From Pseudoalteromonas arctica A 37-1-2 (GTDB taxonomy: Bacteria; Pseudomonadota; Gammaproteobacteria; Enterobacterales; Alteromonadaceae): 64,000 nt of DNA. The stretch's first letter is position 1; the number at the start of each line of letters is the position of its first letter. Below are positions 58,772 to 64,000 of this stretch, in pieces. The notes beneath the pieces are model-generated. The model searched no databases. It was not told the DNA's origin and saw nothing but the letters and a program-made list of their open reading frames with translations. The stretch lies in NCBI RefSeq assembly GCF_000238395.3, contig NZ_CP011025.1, positions 2,170,001 to 2,234,000 on the forward strand, read 5' to 3'. The translations under genes were made by a program, and so were the position numbers.

Positions 58772-61555
58772 TTATAGCTTGTAACTAAAGCCTAACAAGT
58801 AAGTACGACCGTAATCTTGGTAGTCACGTACTTGTAGAGCATTATCGCCAGAAAGTGACGTAAACGGTTCTTCAGTTAAGTTTTGTACTTGAAACTGAAC
58901 AGATAAACCTTCAAGGCTTTCAATGCCGGCCTCAGAGAAGTCATAACCTGCTTGAACATCCCAAATAGTTTCACCTAAAATATCAACTTGTTCAGTGTTA
59001 AAACCTAAACCATATACATCACCTTTAAAGGCACTGCGTTTGCGCATACTGGTACGTAATTGCATACCATGCATTTCGTAGTAAACTGTTAAGCTTTGAA
59101 TTTTATCCGAAAGACCTGGTAGCTCGTAATCGTTACCGTTTTGATCTTCAATATCAGACTCAATACCAGTATGACTAGCAATTAAACCAAAACCTTCAAG
59201 AGATGGATGGAATATTTTAAATGGTAACGCTAGTGAAAGCTCGTAACCATATAAATCGCCACCGCCGCCATTTATTTTACCGCTGCCTGTACCTGATGAT
59301 GTTGCAGGAACTTCACCTGTTGAAGGGTCTGCTACGCCTGACATATCAATTGCATACGTGCCGTCAAAAATCCACTGAGTTAAATCTTTATAGAAAAACG
59401 CAGCAGAGAAGTAGCCTTCATCGCTAAAGTAATTCTCGTAAGTAAAATCGTAGCCGGTTGCTTCTTTAGGTTCTAAATTTGGGTTACCACCCGATACAGA
59501 CCAATAGTTACCATTTTCATCAGGTGTTTGATTATATGAAGCATTAACTGATGAATTCATTTCATCTAAGCGTGCACGAGAAATTGTTTTAGCAGCACCA
59601 AAACGTATCGTTTGTTGCTCATCAATCGCAAGTGACAAGTTTAAGCTAGGTAATACGTGCGAGTAATCATGACTTATGTTTGTCGGTGATGTAACAACCA
59701 CACCATCAACAGTACTAAATGCATTACCTTGTGATGATTGATCAGTTTGTACATAACGCACGCCCACGTTACCCGTTAATGCAAGGCCGCTTACTTCAGC
59801 ATTAATATTTGCTTGAACAAATGCAGAAGTAATTTCTTCTTTTACAGTCCACGATTTAGTCGCATGACTTGTATTTGTTAAGCTCTCTGCCAATAAGTCG
59901 TAATAACCGTCGTTAACTAAGCCATTTACGTCATAAGCAATCATATCGCCCATGCCTATAAAGCCTAAATCAACACTTCCGTTACGGTACTGTTCTGGCA
60001 CATTAAGCATGCCTGGGTTATCAAGCGAAAAGCTAGATAACGTCATAAAGTAACCTTCTGAATCTTTTGTTTTCTCACGTTCTTTGTAAGACATACCAAA
60101 TTCAATAGAGCTTATGTACTCGTTTTCTAATACCTTTGAAGCCGCTATTTTTAATGTTGATAGCTCATCTTCAATGGTCGGTGCATTAATAAAACCATCT
60201 TGCGCTTGGTTTTCATACTCAGTACCAGTTAAACCATATTTATCGTTAAGTGCAGAGCTTGCACCCCACGATAGCGGGCCACCTAACTGTATTAAACCAT
60301 AATCGCTATAATCTAAGTCATGAGTAAAACTTGCGCCGGTATTTCCACCATTAAATGTATAACCTAAGTTATCTGCAACACCGCGAGCATCACCACGTCC
60401 TGTACCTGAGTAGCTCTCAACACTCCAGATTTTACGGTCTACTTGTGAATAACTTGCATCAAACTCTACTGACCACGAATCGTCAATATCATATTTAGTA
60501 TTAAAACCAAAAGCTGTAAGTTCCGCTTCGCGTTCTTCATAATCGTTTCGAACTACTACACGTTGGCCTTGTGTTACTGCACTTGTTATAAAGCCAGATG
60601 CTTCATCAACTACAACACTATTTGCATCAATACTACCTTGACCCCATGCAAATGGAACTTCAATACCGCGTAGAATTTTTTCATCTGTAAAATCTACATA
60701 TAACGCATCAAACGTCATGTTTAATTTGTCTGTAGGGGCGGCTTCTAAAACAAGCATTGCAGAATCGCGCTCAAGCGTTGATGAACGTACAAATGGTTTA
60801 GCGCCGCCTAAAATTGAATAATCGTTACCATTTTCGGTGAATTCTGGGTAGCCCCATGAGTTCCAACGTTTTTCTTGATTTGGTGAACTCATTGTATTTA
60901 AAGCAAATGCAACACCAATTGTATCGTCAGCAAACTGATCGATGTATGAGATAGTGCCTCGATAGCCGTCATCATTACCATCTGGATTTAATTTACCAAA
61001 GCTGGTTTGCTCATACTGCCCATTTACTTGCACAACACGCTCGCCTTTACTTAAAGGGCGCACGGTTTGCATATTAATAACACCGGCAATACCTTCAGCA
61101 TCAATACTTGCATTTGGCGTTTTATAAACAGTTACACCGCTCATTATTTCTGATGGGTAAAGGTCAAACTCTACGCCGCGGTTATCACCAATCGATACCT
61201 GCTCACGACCGTTAAACGTTGTGCCACTTTCATTCTCGCCAAAACCACGAATAGAGACACGACTTGCTCGCCCGTCTAAGCGCTGGGCGGTTAAACCGGG
61301 TAAACGCGCAATCGATTCAGCAATAGAAGAATCTGGCAATTTGCCAATGTCTTCAGCCGATATAGATTCTACAACCTGTGTAGAGAAGCGTTTTGTGTTA
61401 ATAGACTCAACCACACTGCCACGAAAGCCTTTAACTTCGATAACTTCTACATCATCTTTTTTTATTGTATCTTCTTGAGCAGCCTGTGTAGCAAAGCTTG
61501 ATAAGCCTGCAGCTGTTAATGCCAAAGTTAATATACTTGGTTTGAACATAGACAT
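58772..61555 (-). CDS. TonB-dependent receptor, maltodextrin type
   Basis: 927 residues. Signal peptide (LALTAAGLSSFATQA-AQE), TonB box VEVIEVKGF (about 35-43), plug with GKLPDSSIAESIARLPGLTA (about 71-90) and RVSIRGFGENESGTTFNGRE, then a 22-strand barrel ending RTYLLGFSYKL. Belongs to the receptor group found with maltose genes in Caulobacter (MalA-like) and Xanthomonas. Operator site 125 bp upstream, with amylases on both sides: imports maltodextrins through the outer membrane. Confidence 0.92.
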   Translation of the reverse strand: MSMFKPSILTLALTAAGLSSFATQAAQEDTIKKDDVEVIEVKGFRGSVVESINTKRFSTQVVESISAEDIGKLPDSSIAESIARLPGLTAQRLDGRASRVSIRGFGENESGTTFNGREQVSIGDNRGVEFDLYPSEIMSGVTVYKTPNASIDAEGIAGVINMQTVRPLSKGERVVQVNGQYEQTSFGKLNPDGNDDGYRGTISYIDQFADDTIGVAFALNTMSSPNQEKRWNSWGYPEFTENGNDYSILGGAKPFVRSSTLERDSAMLVLEAAPTDKLNMTFDALYVDFTDEKILRGIEVPFAWGQGSIDANSVVVDEASGFITSAVTQGQRVVVRNDYEEREAELTAFGFNTKYDIDDSWSVEFDASYSQVDRKIWSVESYSGTGRGDARGVADNLGYTFNGGNTGASFTHDLDYSDYGLIQLGGPLSWGASSALNDKYGLTGTEYENQAQDGFINAPTIEDELSTLKIAASKVLENEYISSIEFGMSYKEREKTKDSEGYFMTLSSFSLDNPGMLNVPEQYRNGSVDLGFIGMGDMIAYDVNGLVNDGYYDLLAESLTNTSHATKSWTVKEEITSAFVQANINAEVSGLALTGNVGVRYVQTDQSSQGNAFSTVDGVVVTSPTNISHDYSHVLPSLNLSLAIDEQQTIRFGAAKTISRARLDEMNSSVNASYNQTPDENGNYWSVSGGNPNLEPKEATGYDFTYENYFSDEGYFSAAFFYKDLTQWIFDGTYAIDMSGVADPSTGEVPATSSGTGSGKINGGGGDLYGYELSLALPFKIFHPSLEGFGLIASHTGIESDIEDQNGNDYELPGLSDKIQSLTVYYEMHGMQLRTSMRKRSAFKGDVYGLGFNTEQVDILGETIWDVQAGYDFSEAGIESLEGLSVQFQVQNLTEEPFTSLSGDNALQVRDYQDYGRTYLLGFSYKL

Positions 61556-61679
61556 AATGTTTTCCCGTTACCCATATTGTGATACCCGCGTTCAATGTTT
61601 AAGTGATAGTTAAACAAGGCGAGCTAATTTTGTTGTCAGGATGAATATTAACGCCAGATTTATTTTATTAACAACTTTA

Positions 61680-61693
61680 TGCATACGTATTCA
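61680..61693. promoter_or_regulatory. Starch-regulon operator before the TonB receptor
   Basis: TGCATACGTATTCA, identical to the amylase site at 55273. On the minus strand it overlaps a likely -35 (TTGAAT) about 125 bp before the receptor start. It lies in the 662-bp divergent gap 61556-62217, which is otherwise AT-rich and shows no gene. Confidence 0.8.
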
Positions 61694-62079
61694 ACAATTT
61701 CAATGTAGCCTAACATTAACATACATTACACACATATAATTTTAACCATATGATTTTATTAAAAATAAACAAAACAAAAAACACTGAAAGAGCATGACAG
61801 ATTAAATCTATTTTGTAGAAAACTAATAGCCTTTCTACTTGAATGTAAACAAGATGAAATTAATTGGCGCTGCTATATAACGTTTAAATAATTGCACATT
61901 TACTAAGTGTTAAATTGGTCAGACCATTTCTAGTAAAACCAAAGGTATATTTCCTTTATAGTACAAACTGTTAGGTTAAATTTAACTAAAAAATGAATGA
62001 ATAACATAATTGGTAAACATTAAACACACAAAACGAACACCGCCAAAGAGGCGCTAAGCGCTTATTTTAAATAATTTTA

Positions 62080-62108
62080 TTGCATTATTTTTAGTGCATA
62101 CGTATGCA
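62080..62108 (+). promoter_or_regulatory. Starch-regulon operator and promoter of the cytoplasmic GH13 gene
   Basis: The perfect palindrome TGCATACGTATGCA (62095-62108) overlaps a candidate -10 TATGCA that is 17 bp from a -35 TTGCAT (62080-62085). About 110 bp before the gene start. A degenerate half-site CACGTATGC follows at about 62133. Confidence 0.8.
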
Positions 62109-62217
62109 GACTTTTTACAGAATTACAGGCTTCACGTATGCTTTTTGAAAATAACGTGATTAATCGTAATCACAATGAAGAATAGTCTAAATACTGTGTG
62201 GAATGACGGAGAAAAGC

Positions 62218-63840
62218 ATGACCCAAAAGCAGTGGTATAAAGGTGCGGTTATTTATCAAGTTTATCCGCGTAGCTTTCAAGATAGCAACAACGATGGTAT
62301 TGGTGACTTAAAAGGGATTATTAATCGTATTGATTACATTAAAAGCTTAGGCGTTGATGCAATTTGGATTTCACCTTTTTTCAAATCGCCGATGAAAGAC
62401 TTTGGCTACGATATTAGTGACTACCGTGACATTGACCCGCTTTTTGGTGATTTAAACGATTTTGATGAACTTATTAGCCAAGCCCACGATCGCAACATTA
62501 AAATTATAATTGACCAAGTACTAAGCCATACATCAGATCAGCATCAATGGTTTACAGATAGCCGCGAAAATCAAAATAACGATAAAGCGGATTGGTATGT
62601 TTGGGCTGAAGCTAAAGATGACGGCACAGCACCTAATAATTGGCTGTCTATTTTTGGTGGTGGCGCGTGGCAGTGGGAACCTCGCCGTGGGCAATATTAT
62701 TTGCATAACTTTTTAACCGAACAACCCGATTTAAACTTTCATAATCCTGACGTAAGACAAGCTGTACTTGATAACGTAGAGTTTTGGCTTAAAAAAGGCG
62801 TTGATGGCTTTAGATTAGATGCTATTAACTTTTGTTATCACGATGCACAACTTCGCGATAACCCAGCTAAACCAAAAGATAAGCGCCAGGGTCGTGGTTT
62901 TAGTGAAGATAACCCATACGCATTTCAGTATCATTACTACAACAACACTCAGCCAGAAAATATTGAGTTTATGCAAGACATTCGCACATTACTTAATAAA
63001 TACCCAGGTACTGTATCGCTTGGCGAAATCTCATCAGAGGATTCATTGGCGACAATGGCACAGTACACCCAAGGTGGCGATAAGCTGCACATGGGATATA
63101 GCTTTGAGCTCTTAACAAATGATTATTCAAGTGAATATATTAGAACTACGGTTCAAACTCTTGAACAACGTATGACTGAGGGTTGGCCGTGTTGGGCATT
63201 TAGCAACCATGATGTAGAGCGCGTAGCAAGTCGCTGGAGCGAAAATGGCGAAATAAACCCTCAGCAATGTAAAATGCTAACCGCCCTACTTGCCTCCCTT
63301 CGTGGCAGTGTATGTATGTACCAAGGTGAAGAATTAGGTTTAGGTGAAGCAAGTGTTGCCTTTGAAGACTTACAAGACCCATATGGCATAACATTTTGGC
63401 CTAATTTTAAAGGGCGTGATGGCTGTAGAACGCCAATGCCTTGGGAGCAAGCTGATTCACCTCATGCGGGTTTTAGTGACGTAAAACCTTGGCTACCTGT
63501 TGATGATGCACACAAACAGCAATCAGTCGCTGTGCAAACTAATGATAGCAACTCAATTTTAAACGCCTATCGTGAGTTTATGGCGTGGCGCAAGAGCCAA
63601 ACTGTTTTACTTGAGGGTGATATTGAGTTTATTGAAACGCCTGAGCCTGTGCTTGCTTTTTATAGAACGCTTGGACCGCAAAAAATGCTGTGCATATTTA
63701 ATCTAAGCTCTCAACAAACAAGTATTGATATGCCAACATCAATCGTTAAAGAATACAATGAGCTTAGCCACCACAGCGCAAAATTAAGCCAAGACACACT
63801 TACGCTTGAGCCTTTCGCTTGCTTTTATGCAAAGTGTTAA
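62218..63840 (+). CDS. GH13 alpha-glucosidase, cytoplasmic
   Basis: Frees glucose from maltose and short maltodextrins inside the cell. 540 residues, no signal peptide. Motifs: WYKGAVIYQVYPRSFQDSN at the start, region I IIDQVLSHTS (about 98), region II GFRLDAINF (about 199, nucleophile Asp), region III SLGEISSED (about 269, acid Glu) and region IV FSNHDVER (about 331). Region I has Ser where many family members have Asn (QVLSH). Start set at the ATG with ACGGAG ahead rather than the ATG five codons earlier. Divergent from the TonB receptor with a shared regulatory gap. Confidence 0.93.
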   Translation: MTQKQWYKGAVIYQVYPRSFQDSNNDGIGDLKGIINRIDYIKSLGVDAIWISPFFKSPMKDFGYDISDYRDIDPLFGDLNDFDELISQAHDRNIKIIIDQVLSHTSDQHQWFTDSRENQNNDKADWYVWAEAKDDGTAPNNWLSIFGGGAWQWEPRRGQYYLHNFLTEQPDLNFHNPDVRQAVLDNVEFWLKKGVDGFRLDAINFCYHDAQLRDNPAKPKDKRQGRGFSEDNPYAFQYHYYNNTQPENIEFMQDIRTLLNKYPGTVSLGEISSEDSLATMAQYTQGGDKLHMGYSFELLTNDYSSEYIRTTVQTLEQRMTEGWPCWAFSNHDVERVASRWSENGEINPQQCKMLTALLASLRGSVCMYQGEELGLGEASVAFEDLQDPYGITFWPNFKGRDGCRTPMPWEQADSPHAGFSDVKPWLPVDDAHKQQSVAVQTNDSNSILNAYREFMAWRKSQTVLLEGDIEFIETPEPVLAFYRTLGPQKMLCIFNLSSQQTSIDMPTSIVKEYNELSHHSAKLSQDTLTLEPFACFYAKC

Positions 63841-63888
63841 TGACATCAATAATTACACTTAATATTACAGCTAAGCTCTAAACATAAA

Positions 63889-63917
63889 AAGCCCAAGTAA
63901 ATTACTTGGGCTTTTTT
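63889..63917 (+). terminator. Terminator of the cytoplasmic GH13 gene
   Basis: AAGCCCAAGT-AAATT-ACTTGGGCTT followed by TTTT; an A-run on the other side lets it also serve the minus-strand gene that starts at the window edge. Confidence 0.9.
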
Positions 63918-63932
63918 GTGCATTTAATTTTT

Positions 63933-64000
63933 CTAATGACTTTGGGTTTTACTGTTTAAGTAGTCAGTTAAAGCAAATAAAACGCCTGACATTACAAACG
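63933..64000 (-). CDS. 3' end of a gene running off the window
   Basis: Minus-strand frame of 21 codons, SGVLFALTDYLNSKTQSH, ending in TAG at 63933-63935. Just before the bidirectional terminator, which supports a real convergent gene. The mix of hydrophobic and charged residues could be the end of a membrane protein. Too short to name. Confidence 0.4.
   Translation of the reverse strand, partial: FVMSGVLFALTDYLNSKTQSH

Noticed and set aside
62131..62145. Fourth starch operator (TTCACGTATGCT)
   Set aside because: Only one half matches TGCATACGTATKCA; kept as a degenerate half-site.

Overview
The window looks like a chromosomal segment of a marine gammaproteobacterium of the Alteromonadales, most likely Pseudoalteromonas. 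This rests on AT-rich DNA, large TonB-dependent receptors beside amylases, an Entner-Doudoroff operon controlled by LacI-type sites, FabY, and a glutathione-dependent formaldehyde pathway. The genus is an inference from protein resemblance and gene order, not from a search.

Layout. 0.4-9.9 kb is core: a YehS-like protein, the lipoprotein-release operon lolCDE, a LysR gene divergent from adhC-fghA (formaldehyde detoxification), a small lipoprotein, a BCCT transporter broken by a 14-bp tandem duplication, and an MgtC-like protein. 9.9-16.7 kb is an accessory island of poorly known genes: an orphan UmuD'-like protein behind a textbook LexA box, a DUF2971 gene split at a G run, a gene with a HEPN-like R-x4-H motif broken by both a frameshift and an IS3-family insertion, small hypotheticals and a thermonuclease-like protein. 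16.8-25.7 kb carries fabY, a GlxA-type regulator, a second MgtC-like gene, a RimK-like ATP-grasp gene paired with a GNAT/C39-peptidase fusion behind a leader of two hairpins, yjdM, a zinc-ribbon protein, a ParE/Phd toxin-antitoxin pair and a Gre-type factor. 25.8-37 kb holds a secD-secF pair, an ABC exporter, an M13 peptidase, a YebC-family protein, a leucine-rich-repeat protein kinase and a fatty acid hydroxylase/sterol desaturase-type protein.

37-64 kb is a sugar and starch region. edd-eda-gap and glk carry three copies of the operator TGACACCGGTGTCA, with two LacI-family regulators beside them. An IS4-family element sits inside the terminator beyond the second regulator. Then come an Oar-like TonB receptor, a GH15 glucoamylase, an SLC45-like sugar transporter, three GH13 enzymes, a flavin-dependent halogenase homologue and a second TonB receptor. 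Three copies of a second palindrome, TGCATACGTATKCA, precede the amylase operon, the second receptor and the cytoplasmic GH13 gene. The implied route is outer-membrane uptake of maltodextrins, periplasmic or surface hydrolysis, inner-membrane import, cytoplasmic hydrolysis to glucose, glucokinase, and the Entner-Doudoroff pathway.

Most notable for a second look: the pre-processed UmuD'-like SOS gene, the doubly broken HEPN-like gene, the attenuator-like leader before the ATP-grasp/peptidase pair, the IS4 insertion that rewires a terminator, and the two operator families of the sugar regulon.
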